This document shows, in pieces, positions 8,471 to 17,743 of a stretch of 64,000 nt of DNA (the first letter of the stretch is position 1; each line of letters opens with the position of its first letter). Position numbers and translations under genes: made by a program. Below the pieces are notes generated by a model, which saw only the letters and a program-made list of their open reading frames with translations, was not told the origin of the DNA and searched no databases. The stretch comes from Natrinema salifodinae (GTDB taxonomy: Archaea > Halobacteriota > Halobacteria > Halobacteriales > Natrialbaceae), in NCBI RefSeq assembly GCF_900110455.1, contig NZ_FOIS01000002.1, positions 310,001 through 374,000 of the forward strand. The letters run 5' to 3'.

Positions 8471-9472
8471 ATGACGACCGACCCCGCTTGCGGAACCGTT
8501 CCAGACGACCGCGCTCGCTCGCGGATCCACCGCCTCGAGTTCGACGTCTCCTGGCCGCCGAAACACGCCGCCGCCTACCTCATCGAAGGGCCGGAGCCGA
8601 TCCTGGTCGACGCGGGCGCGCCGGCCGACGCGGGCCGGACGGAACTCCGCGAGGGACTCGCGGCGGTCGGCTACGAGCCGGCCGATATCGCTCACGTGAT
8701 CATCACGCACGTCCACAGCGACCACGTCGGCCAACTGCCGACTCTCCGGGAGGCCGGTGCGACGGTCCACGTTTCGAGCGCGGCGCTGCCGCGCCTCGAA
8801 CGCGATCCCGACGCGGTCGAACCCGAAGTCAGGAAGACGGCGAAGTCGGCGGGCTACCGCGGCGACGATCTCGAGGCGGTCGTCGCCGCCGAACTCGACT
8901 CACTGGCGCGAGACCGTCGCCTGGTCGATCCCGAGAGCGTCCGGCCCATCGATCCCGCAGCGCCGTTCACCGTCGGCGGTCGGGAGTTCCGAGCCGTCGA
9001 GACGCCCGGCCACGAGATCGATCACCTGTGTTTCGAGACGACGATCGAGGGGACGACGGTGCTCTTCGCGGGCGACGCGCTCATCGAGCCGTTTCGGGCC
9101 GGGGCCTTCCAGGTCGGATTCGAGCCCGGCGCCTACCGGGCCGTCGACGAGTACTATCGAGCTATGGACCGCCTGGCGGAAACGACAGCGACGTACGTCT
9201 GTCCCGGACACGGCCCCGAATTCGAAGATCCCCGCGGGGTCGTGGAGACGACGCGGGACCGTCTGGACGCGCTGCTCGCGGAGACGTGGACGGCGCTGGA
9301 AGCGATCGAACCCGCGACGCCCCTCCAAATCGCCGAACAGCGGGTCGGGGAGGTCCGGTATCACGCGCCGGTGCTCGACACGCTGGGTGCGCTCGGGACG
9401 CTCGAAAACCGGGGGATGGTCGCCATCGAGACCGAGACTGGGTCCGGAGTCCGATACTACGAAACGACGTGA
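8471..9472 (+). CDS. MBL-fold metallo-hydrolase
   Basis: 333 residues. Metallo-beta-lactamase fold with the dinuclear metal site visible: HVHSDH (THVHSDHVG, near 77-85), the His of TPGHEIDHL, the bridging Asp in FAGDAL and the last His in VCPGHGP. A C-terminal region of about 90 residues looks like the small winged-helix domain seen in glyoxalase-II-like and LACTB2-like hydrolases. The substrate cannot be told; a thioester or phosphodiester is typical of the family. It is convergent with the acyl-CoA ligase, stop codons six bases apart. Confidence 0.9.
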   Translation: MTTDPACGTVPDDRARSRIHRLEFDVSWPPKHAAAYLIEGPEPILVDAGAPADAGRTELREGLAAVGYEPADIAHVIITHVHSDHVGQLPTLREAGATVHVSSAALPRLERDPDAVEPEVRKTAKSAGYRGDDLEAVVAAELDSLARDRRLVDPESVRPIDPAAPFTVGGREFRAVETPGHEIDHLCFETTIEGTTVLFAGDALIEPFRAGAFQVGFEPGAYRAVDEYYRAMDRLAETTATYVCPGHGPEFEDPRGVVETTRDRLDALLAETWTALEAIEPATPLQIAEQRVGEVRYHAPVLDTLGALGTLENRGMVAIETETGSGVRYYETT

Positions 9473-9478
9473 CGACGA

Positions 9479-11050
9479 TCACGCGTCGTCTCCTTCGAGT
9501 TTGTACTTCTGGACCTTCCCCGAGGTCGTCCGCGGGAGTTCGTCGACGAACTCGATCTCCCGGGGGTGTTTGTACTCGGCGACCTCGGCCAGGCAGAACT
9601 CCGTGAGCTCCGTCGTCGTAACGTCGCTCCCGGGTTCGACGTCCGCGGCCGGAACCGCGTAGGCTTTCGGCACCTCGTTGCGCCGCTCGTCCGGAATCCC
9701 GACGACGGCGGCGTCCGCGACGGCCTCGTGGTCGCGCAGCAGTTCCTCGAGTTCGCTGGGATAGACGTTGTACCCGGCGCTCACGATGACGTGTTTCTTC
9801 CGATCGACGATCTCGTAGTAGTTGCGCTCGTCACGACGGGCGATATCACCGGTCCGGAAGTAGCCGTTTTCGGTGAACACCGCGTCGGTGGCGTCCGGCA
9901 TCCCGTGGTAGCCCGCCATCACCTGGGGACCCCGGACGAGCAGTTCGCCCGTCTCGCCAGGCGGGACCTCCTCGCCGGAGTCGTCGACGATCTTGCAGTC
10001 GGTCATCCGGAGCGGCTGGCCGATCGTGCCGTGTCGCAGCCCGAAGGTGGAGCCGCTCTGGGTGTGGGTCGCGCCGTGGGTTTCGGTGAGGCCGTACCCC
10101 TCCGAGATGTCGACGCCGGCGGTCTCCTCGAACCGCTCTTGGACGGCCCGTGAGAGCTTCGCGCCGCCCTCGGTGGCCGACTCGAGGCTGGTGAGGTCGT
10201 ACTCGCCGAAGTCGTCGGCGTCGACCATGTCCGCGTACATCGTCGTCACGCCGACGAAGTGGGTGATTTCCTCCTCCTCGACGAGTCGCAGACACTCCCC
10301 GGCGTCCCACTCGAGCGCGCTGCGGAAGTAGAGTCGGCCGCCGCCGACCAGCGGCTGGAGAGCGGTGTGAGTGAAGCCGGTGATGTGGTACAGCGGGAGC
10401 CAGATGAGGCTGCGGATCTCCTCGGGTTCGACGTCGACGTTCGACGCGGTCAGCGCCCACAGCAGTTGCGCCCGCGTATTGCGGTGGGTGAGCCGGACCC
10501 CCTTCGGATCGCCGGTCGTCCCCGAGGTGTAGGGCAATAGCGCCACGTCGTCGTCCGCGCGGTCGACCAGCGTCGGCGCGCCCCGCAGGTCCTCGAACGC
10601 CAACTCGTCCCGATCCCGGTCCTCGCTTCCGACGGTGATCACCGCGGGATCCATGTCGGCGTCTTCGCACGCCTGGTCGACGACCTCGCGGAGCGCCGGG
10701 TGGGTGACGACCGCGCTCGCGTCCGTGTCTTCGAGCTGGTAGGCCACCTCGCGGCGCTTGTACTGGGGATTCACCGGCGAGATCACGACGCCGGCCTTGA
10801 ACGCGCCGATCGAGGCGATCAGGAACTGCGGACAGTTCGGCAGAAAGAGCAGCATGCGATCGCCCGGTTCGAGCCCGAGATCGTGGAGACCACCGGCGAC
10901 GGCCGCCGTCCAGTCGCGTACCTCCGCGTGGGTCCAGCCGGTTCCGTAGTGCTCCATCGCTCGGGCGTCCCCGTGCTCAGCTGCCGCCTGGTCGAACAGT
11001 TTCGCGACGTTCCCGGTCCGTGCGGACGGATCGATCGCTTCCAAGTCCAT
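9479..11050 (-). CDS. Acyl-CoA synthetase (AMP-forming, fatty-acid--CoA ligase type)
   Basis: 523 residues, full length for the ANL superfamily. It activates a carboxylic acid with ATP to an acyl-adenylate and then to the CoA thioester. Motifs in order: the P-loop-like LLPYTSGTTGDPKGVRLTH near 170-190, the A5 motif GYGLTETHG near 315, the A7 Asp in YFRTGDIARRD near 400, the hinge DRKKHVIVSAGYNVYP, and the catalytic Lys in PRTTSGKVQKYKL near the end. Medium or long chain acids are likely from the overall pattern, but the substrate is not certain. Confidence 0.93.
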   Translation of the reverse strand: MDLEAIDPSARTGNVAKLFDQAAAEHGDARAMEHYGTGWTHAEVRDWTAAVAGGLHDLGLEPGDRMLLFLPNCPQFLIASIGAFKAGVVISPVNPQYKRREVAYQLEDTDASAVVTHPALREVVDQACEDADMDPAVITVGSEDRDRDELAFEDLRGAPTLVDRADDDVALLPYTSGTTGDPKGVRLTHRNTRAQLLWALTASNVDVEPEEIRSLIWLPLYHITGFTHTALQPLVGGGRLYFRSALEWDAGECLRLVEEEEITHFVGVTTMYADMVDADDFGEYDLTSLESATEGGAKLSRAVQERFEETAGVDISEGYGLTETHGATHTQSGSTFGLRHGTIGQPLRMTDCKIVDDSGEEVPPGETGELLVRGPQVMAGYHGMPDATDAVFTENGYFRTGDIARRDERNYYEIVDRKKHVIVSAGYNVYPSELEELLRDHEAVADAAVVGIPDERRNEVPKAYAVPAADVEPGSDVTTTELTEFCLAEVAEYKHPREIEFVDELPRTTSGKVQKYKLEGDDA

Positions 11051-11152
11051 GAGTCACGATAACAACAAACTCTCTTAAAGTGTTTCCGCGCGATTACCTC
11101 GCCCGTAAATCGTCTCGAAAACGTTTGTTCGTCGGCCGACGGGTGACGACGT

Positions 11153-11761
11153 TTACTTCGCGTCCGAATCGGCATCGGCGTCCGCGTCGGCCGCGTCGGC
11201 TGACTCGGCCGATTCGACGCGCTTGCCGGTCTCCATGGGGATCACCGTCCGATCGGCGTCGTCCCACTCCCGCTCGAGTTCGCGGCCCTCGAAGAGTCGA
11301 TCCAGAAAGACCGCGAGCCCGGCGACCTCGGAGTGGGGCTGGTTGGTGACGCCGACGTTCCAGTCGGCTTCCTCGTAGACGTCGAAGGAGACCTTCTCGG
11401 AGCCGACGACGAGCAGGAGCGGCTCACCATCTTCGTCCCCATCTCCGTCCGTCGAGCGGGCGGCTCGGATCTCGCCTTCTACGTCCTGAACGCGTTCGCC
11501 GTACATGGTCAAGTGGACGACTCGCCCCTCCCAGTTCCGGATGACCGCGTGGGGGGAGTCGGTGAGTTCGGCTTCGAAGGGGCCGCCGAATCGGTCGGTG
11601 ATGTCCGAAACGGTCTCGAGGGACTGAGCGGCGTTGTCGGGAAAGAGGACGCGGTCGGCACCCAGAGCCCGCGCCGTCAGGCCGACGTGGGTCGTCATCC
11701 GGTCGTCCCGCCCGGGTCGGTGGCCGAGCCGGAGAACGGCGACCTCGGGTTCGTCGTGCAT
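11153..11761 (-). CDS. tRNA (cytidine(56)-2'-O)-methyltransferase
   Basis: 202 residues from the ATG at 11761; a GTG four codons upstream is possible. It is aTrm56, the SPOUT enzyme that 2'-O-methylates C56 in the T loop of archaeal tRNAs. Characteristic segments are VAVLRLGHRPGRDDRMTTHV at the start, HAVIRNWEGRVVHLTMYG in the middle, and the SPOUT knot region LLLVVGSEKVSFDVYEEADWNVGVTNQPHSEVAGLAVFLDRL (quoted here only as landmarks GSEKV and NQPHSEVAGLA). A short Ala/Asp tail follows. Confidence 0.92.
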   Translation of the reverse strand: MHDEPEVAVLRLGHRPGRDDRMTTHVGLTARALGADRVLFPDNAAQSLETVSDITDRFGGPFEAELTDSPHAVIRNWEGRVVHLTMYGERVQDVEGEIRAARSTDGDGDEDGEPLLLVVGSEKVSFDVYEEADWNVGVTNQPHSEVAGLAVFLDRLFEGRELEREWDDADRTVIPMETGKRVESAESADAADADADADSDAK

Positions 11762-11848
11762 ACGGAACGCCACTCCCGGACGAGGTTAGGGGGTTTCGTT
11801 TTCGGGCGAGCGCCGGCGGCGACCGGCCCCGATCGGGTCGTCCGACGC

Positions 11849-11855
11849 TATTTAT
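11849..11855 (+). promoter_or_regulatory. TATA element of the cupin gene
   Basis: TATTTAT lies 30 bases before the ATG at 11879 in GC-rich surroundings, consistent with a leaderless transcript. Confidence 0.55.
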
Positions 11856-11878
11856 CGGGGTGGGTGGTACTAGGTCGC

Positions 11879-12355
11879 ATGGAGAAAGTCAACGAAACCG
11901 CCGTCGACTGGCGGGAGTACGATCGCGGGGAAACGGCGTTCCGCCGCAAGGAACTCTCGAACGCCGTCGGCGCCGCCGACCTGGGCTGTAGCCTCTACGA
12001 ACTGCCGCCAGGCATGCGATCGTGGCCCTATCACTACCACACCGCCAACGAGGAGGCGCTGTACGTGCTGGCCGGCGACGGCCAACTCCGGACCGAGGAC
12101 GGCCCCGAGCCGCTGACGGCAGGCGACTACGTCTCCCTGCCGGCCGACGCCAGCGGCGGCCACCGGGTCGTCAACGACGGCGAGGACCCGCTCCGGTACC
12201 TCGCGATCTCGACGATGAACGACCCAGACGTCACGATCTACCCGGAGATGGGCACGTTCGGCGTCTTCGTCGGCGCGCCGCCAGGCGGGCGCGACGAGCG
12301 ATCGTTCCACGGCTACTACCGAATCGACGACGAGACCGGTTACTGGAACGAGTGA
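11879..12355 (+). CDS. Cupin domain protein
   Basis: 158 residues. A single cupin barrel: motif 1 is seen around YHYHTANEEALYVLAGDGQL (His-x-His and Glu metal ligands near 46-55) and motif 2 around YVSLPADASGGHRVVNDG (His near 97). The GC-poor TATA box fixes the start. The metal-binding residues are retained, so an enzyme or small-molecule sensor is possible, for example a sugar or mannose-6-phosphate isomerase-like cupin. No substrate can be assigned. Confidence 0.85.
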   Translation: MEKVNETAVDWREYDRGETAFRRKELSNAVGAADLGCSLYELPPGMRSWPYHYHTANEEALYVLAGDGQLRTEDGPEPLTAGDYVSLPADASGGHRVVNDGEDPLRYLAISTMNDPDVTIYPEMGTFGVFVGAPPGGRDERSFHGYYRIDDETGYWNE

Positions 12356-12409
12356 GGGGACGGGCGAGCGCCGATAGGCTTTTTCCCGGTCCTGCGAAAG
12401 ATTCGCACG

Positions 12410-12454
12410 ATGATCGAGGCAGACGCCGAGCACGGGCGGGTGATCGCGCGATGA
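12410..12454 (+). CDS. Possible 14-residue leader ORF before the small membrane protein
   Basis: ATG at 12410 opens a 14-codon frame (MIEADAEHGRVIAR) whose TGA overlaps the ATG at 12451 (ATGA). The overlap geometry is the same as in genuine coupled gene pairs in this window. It could be a translated leader or a chance frame; GC-rich DNA gives such frames often. Confidence 0.25.
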   Translation: MIEADAEHGRVIAR

Positions 12455-12666
12455 CGGGGGTTTGCGAGTGGCTCGAGACCGCTCGCGAGGAGCGGTGGGG
12501 GATCCTAACCGACCTGGCGTTCGCGGTCGTCTGGGTGACGCTCGTCGAACTCATCTTCGGCCTGTTCGGCGGACCGACCTGGGCGTACTACATGTTCATG
12601 CTCGCCGGGATCGCCGCCTACTTCGGGTTCTTCGCGAGCCTGAAGCTGGCGGAGTCACAGCGGTAG
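12451..12666 (+). CDS. Small membrane protein of unknown function
   Basis: 71 residues. Two transmembrane segments are clear: ILTDLAFAVVWVTLVELIFGLF (about 18-39) and AYYMFMLAGIAAYFGFFASL (about 45-64), joined by a tight GGPTW turn, with both termini charged. It ends in KLAESQR. It resembles small haloarchaeal DUF membrane proteins by layout only; I do not recognise the family with certainty. It follows the cupin gene by about 95 bases and may be in its transcript. Confidence 0.7.
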   Translation: MTGVCEWLETAREERWGILTDLAFAVVWVTLVELIFGLFGGPTWAYYMFMLAGIAAYFGFFASLKLAESQR

Positions 12667-12813
12667 GGGCAGGCGCGAGAGCGCTTGTGCGGCCGACGCC
12701 GACGGGCGGTCGTCAAAGTGAAGCGCCTGGCTGATCGCGCGGTCGATCGGTCGGCGAACGGCGGAGAAGAACGGAGCAGAGCGGATCGTATCGCGGGCAC
12801 GAATCGGCGTCCG

Positions 12814-13275
12814 TTAGTCGGACTCGTCCGCCTCGACGACGAGGACCGGCACGTGGGTCGACCGGAGCGTCCGTTCGGTGACGCTGCCGAGCAGCGCCCG
12901 TTTGACGCCCGAGCGGCCGTGGGATCCCATGACGACGAGATCGATCCCGTTGTCCTCGACGTAGGTGGCGATCTGGGAGTGGGGTTTCCCGGCCGAGACG
13001 TATTCGACCACCTCGAGTCCCCGTTCGGCCGCGCGATCGGCCACGTAGCTGGTCGCGCGATCGGCACGGTCCCGCACCTCGTCCATCTCGTCGTAGTGGC
13101 CCTGTTCGATACGGTCGACCTGTTCGGCACCGAGGCTGAGGCTCATCGAGTCGGTATCGACCACGTACAGGGTGTGGACGTCGGCCCCGTATTGCTCGGC
13201 GAGATCGATCGCGTGTTCGACTGCTAGCTCGGCTGTTTCGCTACCGTCCGTGGGAACGAGTATTCGTTCGTACAT
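12814..13275 (-). CDS. Universal stress protein (UspA family)
   Basis: 153 residues, one Usp domain. It starts MYERILVPTDGSETAELAVEHA and ends with the ATP-binding signature GSHGRSGVKRALLGSVTE (G-2x-G-9x-G-S/T). ATP-binding type. It lies three bases after the symporter stop, so it is the third gene of a DUF4212-symporter-usp operon, an arrangement common beside haloarchaeal transporters. Its likely role is modulation of the transporter or response to energy state; that is inference. Confidence 0.93.
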   Translation of the reverse strand: MYERILVPTDGSETAELAVEHAIDLAEQYGADVHTLYVVDTDSMSLSLGAEQVDRIEQGHYDEMDEVRDRADRATSYVADRAAERGLEVVEYVSAGKPHSQIATYVEDNGIDLVVMGSHGRSGVKRALLGSVTERTLRSTHVPVLVVEADESD

Positions 13276-13278
13276 GGA

Positions 13279-14967
13279 TCAGTCGTCCGCGGGGGTCTCG
13301 CCCCCGTCGGTCACGACGTCCTCCGCGGTCTGTTGCTGCCCCATCGGTTCGGGGCTGTGACACTGCCGAACGACCCGCTTCGTCTCCACCGGCGGCTCGT
13401 CGGTCGCGACCGAGACGACGATCGTGACGGCGAACACGATCGGGACGGCGACCAGTGCCGATCCGATGGCCGGCACCCACTGCGCCAGCGCGGGCGAAAG
13501 GGTCCCCTCGATGGAACTCACGTACGTCGGGAGCACCTCGTTGATCATCGGGATCGTCCAGATCGTCAGGCCGGTGAGCATGCCGGCGAGCGCGCCTTCG
13601 CGGTTCGTGTTCTCCCACCAGAGCCCGAGGAAGAACATCGGGAACAGCACCGCACCGGCGAGCGAGAACGCGTAGGACACCAGCGCGGCGATCGGTGCGG
13701 CCGGGTCGAGCGCGGCCAGCGTCGTCAGCACGCCGAGCGCGACGATACTTAGCCGGCCGACGAGCACCTGCTGTCGCTGGGTCGCGGCCGGATTGATGAG
13801 GTTCGTGTAGATGTCGTGGGAAATCGCCGAGGAGCCGGCGATGAACAGGCCGGCGGTCGTCGCGATCGCGGCGGCGATCCCGCCCGCGGCGACCAGGCCG
13901 ACGAACCACTGCGGTAGGTTCGCGAGCTGGGCCGCCAGCACGACCAGCACGTCGGCGGTCGCCTCGGACATCCCGGGGTCGCCGTACGTCGCGCCGATGT
14001 TCGTATCGTAGAGGCGCGTCCCGAACGCCGTGTACGCCGGCGCGCCGAGGTAGAGCAGGCAGATGAAGAACAGGCCCCACACGGTCGACCAGCGAGCGGT
14101 CCGCTCGTTCTCGACCGTGTAGAACCGCACCAGCACGTGGGGAAGCCCGCAGGTCCCGACGACCAGCGAGAAACACGTCGCGATCCACAGGTACGGCCCG
14201 GCGGTCGCGAAGGGCTCGGTGAACTCGTTGCCGAGTTCGCTGAGGAGCGTCCCGTACTCGAGTTGCGGGAGCAGGGTCGAGTACCCCTGCGTGAAGCCGA
14301 CGACGTACATCCCGGCCAGGAACGCGACGATGAGGATGATGTACTGCACGGCCATGTTCTTCGTCGCGCCCAGCATTCCCGAAAGCGTCAGGTAGCCGAC
14401 CGTGATGGCCATCATGACCATGACCATCGCCTGGTAGCCGCTCAGTCCCGGGATGCCGAGGTTACCGAAGATGTACAGCCCGACGAGGCCCATCCCTCGG
14501 GCCTGGCCGATCGCGTAGACGAATCCGATCAGGAACGTCGTGATTGCCGCGATCGCGCGAGCGGCGTCGGAGTTGAAGCGGTCGCCGACGAAGTCCGGGG
14601 CGGTGTACTTCCCGAACCGGCGCATCTGCGCGGCCATGAAGATGAGCAGGATGAAGTACCCCGTCGTCCAGCCGACGACGAAGGCCAGGCCGTAAAACCC
14701 CGACAGCGCGATCAGCGCCGCCATCCCGAGATAGGACGCGGCCGACATCCAGTTGGCGCCGATCGCCATCCCGTTCTCGATGTTCCCGATCGACCGGCCG
14801 GCGACCCACATGTCCTCGGTGTCGGCCACGCGGAACACGTATCCGATCGCGAGGAACACGGTGAGCATCGCTAACACGAGGATGGCCGGGACGACCTTGA
14901 ACGACACGTCGAGCCCCCGTGGCAGGAGCTCGGACTGGAGAACGATCCCCGACTCCGGCAGCATCAT
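13279..14967 (-). CDS. Sodium:solute symporter, large subunit (acetate permease ActP-like)
   Basis: 562 residues with about 13 hydrophobic spans, typical of the SSS family. It carries out Na+-coupled uptake of a small carboxylate. The GRSIGNIENGMAIGANWMSAASYLGMAALIALSGFYGL region (landmarks AIGANWMSAASYLG near 65-85) and GFVYAIGQARGMGLVG are typical of the ActP/VC_2705 branch. A C-terminal polar tail of about 50 residues is cytoplasmic. The start overlaps the stop of the DUF4212 gene (ATGA), so the two subunits are co-translated. The two acetyl-CoA synthetases nearby support acetate as substrate. Confidence 0.9.
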   Translation of the reverse strand: MMLPESGIVLQSELLPRGLDVSFKVVPAILVLAMLTVFLAIGYVFRVADTEDMWVAGRSIGNIENGMAIGANWMSAASYLGMAALIALSGFYGLAFVVGWTTGYFILLIFMAAQMRRFGKYTAPDFVGDRFNSDAARAIAAITTFLIGFVYAIGQARGMGLVGLYIFGNLGIPGLSGYQAMVMVMMAITVGYLTLSGMLGATKNMAVQYIILIVAFLAGMYVVGFTQGYSTLLPQLEYGTLLSELGNEFTEPFATAGPYLWIATCFSLVVGTCGLPHVLVRFYTVENERTARWSTVWGLFFICLLYLGAPAYTAFGTRLYDTNIGATYGDPGMSEATADVLVVLAAQLANLPQWFVGLVAAGGIAAAIATTAGLFIAGSSAISHDIYTNLINPAATQRQQVLVGRLSIVALGVLTTLAALDPAAPIAALVSYAFSLAGAVLFPMFFLGLWWENTNREGALAGMLTGLTIWTIPMINEVLPTYVSSIEGTLSPALAQWVPAIGSALVAVPIVFAVTIVVSVATDEPPVETKRVVRQCHSPEPMGQQQTAEDVVTDGGETPADD

Positions 14968-15410
14968 TCTGAGACACCTCCGTCAGCCGCCGTGGCGTCC
15001 TCGCCGCCCCCGGCCGATCCCGCGCCGGCCGTGTGATCGATGCCGTACTTCGCGTCCAGCTGGTCGCGTTTGCGAGCGTACCACGCCGAGAGGACCAGTG
15101 CGCCGCCCGGCGCCACGATGGCGACCAGGAAGTAGTGGAGCGGGAATCCGATGACCGGAATCTGGGTGGTCATCACGCCCGGTGCCGCAGCCGTCAAGAG
15201 CACGGGACCGAACACGATGATCGCCCAGGAGATGAACCCGGTCCAGACCACACGGAGGTGGTCGCGCATGAACGGCGTACTCGGATTGAGGAGGTTTACC
15301 TCCGCGTTGAGGTAGTCGGTGTTTCGGTGGGCCTGGCCGGGTTGTCCGGCCATCCCCCCGTCCGTTTCGGCTCGTCTGTCGGACGAATCGTGACTGGTAT
15401 TATCTGGCAT
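14964..15410 (-). CDS. DUF4212 small subunit of the sodium/solute symporter
   Basis: 148 residues. A disordered N-terminus of about 45 residues precedes two transmembrane segments (TGFISWAIIVFGPVLLTAAA and FPLHYFLVAIVAPGGALVLSAWYARKRD), then a polar tail with Gly and Ala. The block NLLNPSTPFMRDHLRVVW before the first helix is the family hallmark. DUF4212 proteins are found directly before ActP-like symporters and are thought to be their small subunit. The ATG at 15410 starts where similarity is expected; the open frame upstream is not used. Confidence 0.9.
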   Translation of the reverse strand: MPDNTSHDSSDRRAETDGGMAGQPGQAHRNTDYLNAEVNLLNPSTPFMRDHLRVVWTGFISWAIIVFGPVLLTAAAPGVMTTQIPVIGFPLHYFLVAIVAPGGALVLSAWYARKRDQLDAKYGIDHTAGAGSAGGGEDATAADGGVSE

Positions 15411-15468
15411 ATTCTTTCGAAGTATGATTGCTGCTATCGTTTGCTCTCGAAAATCGAATGGCGGTCGG

Positions 15469-17448
<1,980 letters not shown>

Positions 17449-17529
17449 GGTACAGACACTCAATCGACTACCGTCATAGTAAAGGCGGCCTCTAGTTGTG
17501 CAAAATCGACCCGATTCTTCCCGTGACAC

Positions 17530-17560
17530 CTAGCATATATTGATGATATTAATGCATGAT
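17530..17560 (-). promoter_or_regulatory. AT-rich promoter region of acs copy 1
   Basis: Within the 295-base gap 17449-17743, the only AT-rich block lies at about 17530-17560. On the minus strand it contains ATTAATATCATCAATATATG, with a good TATA-like CAATATATG about 90 bases before the acs start. A leader of about 65 bases would result. The rest of the gap shows no gene. Confidence 0.45.
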
Positions 17561-17743
17561 AACTGTTCGTCGCGGGTCGAACGCGGGAGAATCGAGCGGT
17601 GGGACGACCGACTGGCCGCGGATCACGGGTCTTGCGCTCTCGATCACCGTCGGAACGCACGGCGGCTCTAGAGACCTAGTGTCGAGCGCAGCGGTCGGAC
17701 CGCAAGTCTAGGATACGTAACCGCTCGCGCCGACTCACCGCGA

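Noticed and set aside
12410-12666. Toxin-antitoxin pair made of the mini-ORF and membrane protein
   Set aside because: The first frame is only 14 codons and the second has no toxin motif beyond two helices.
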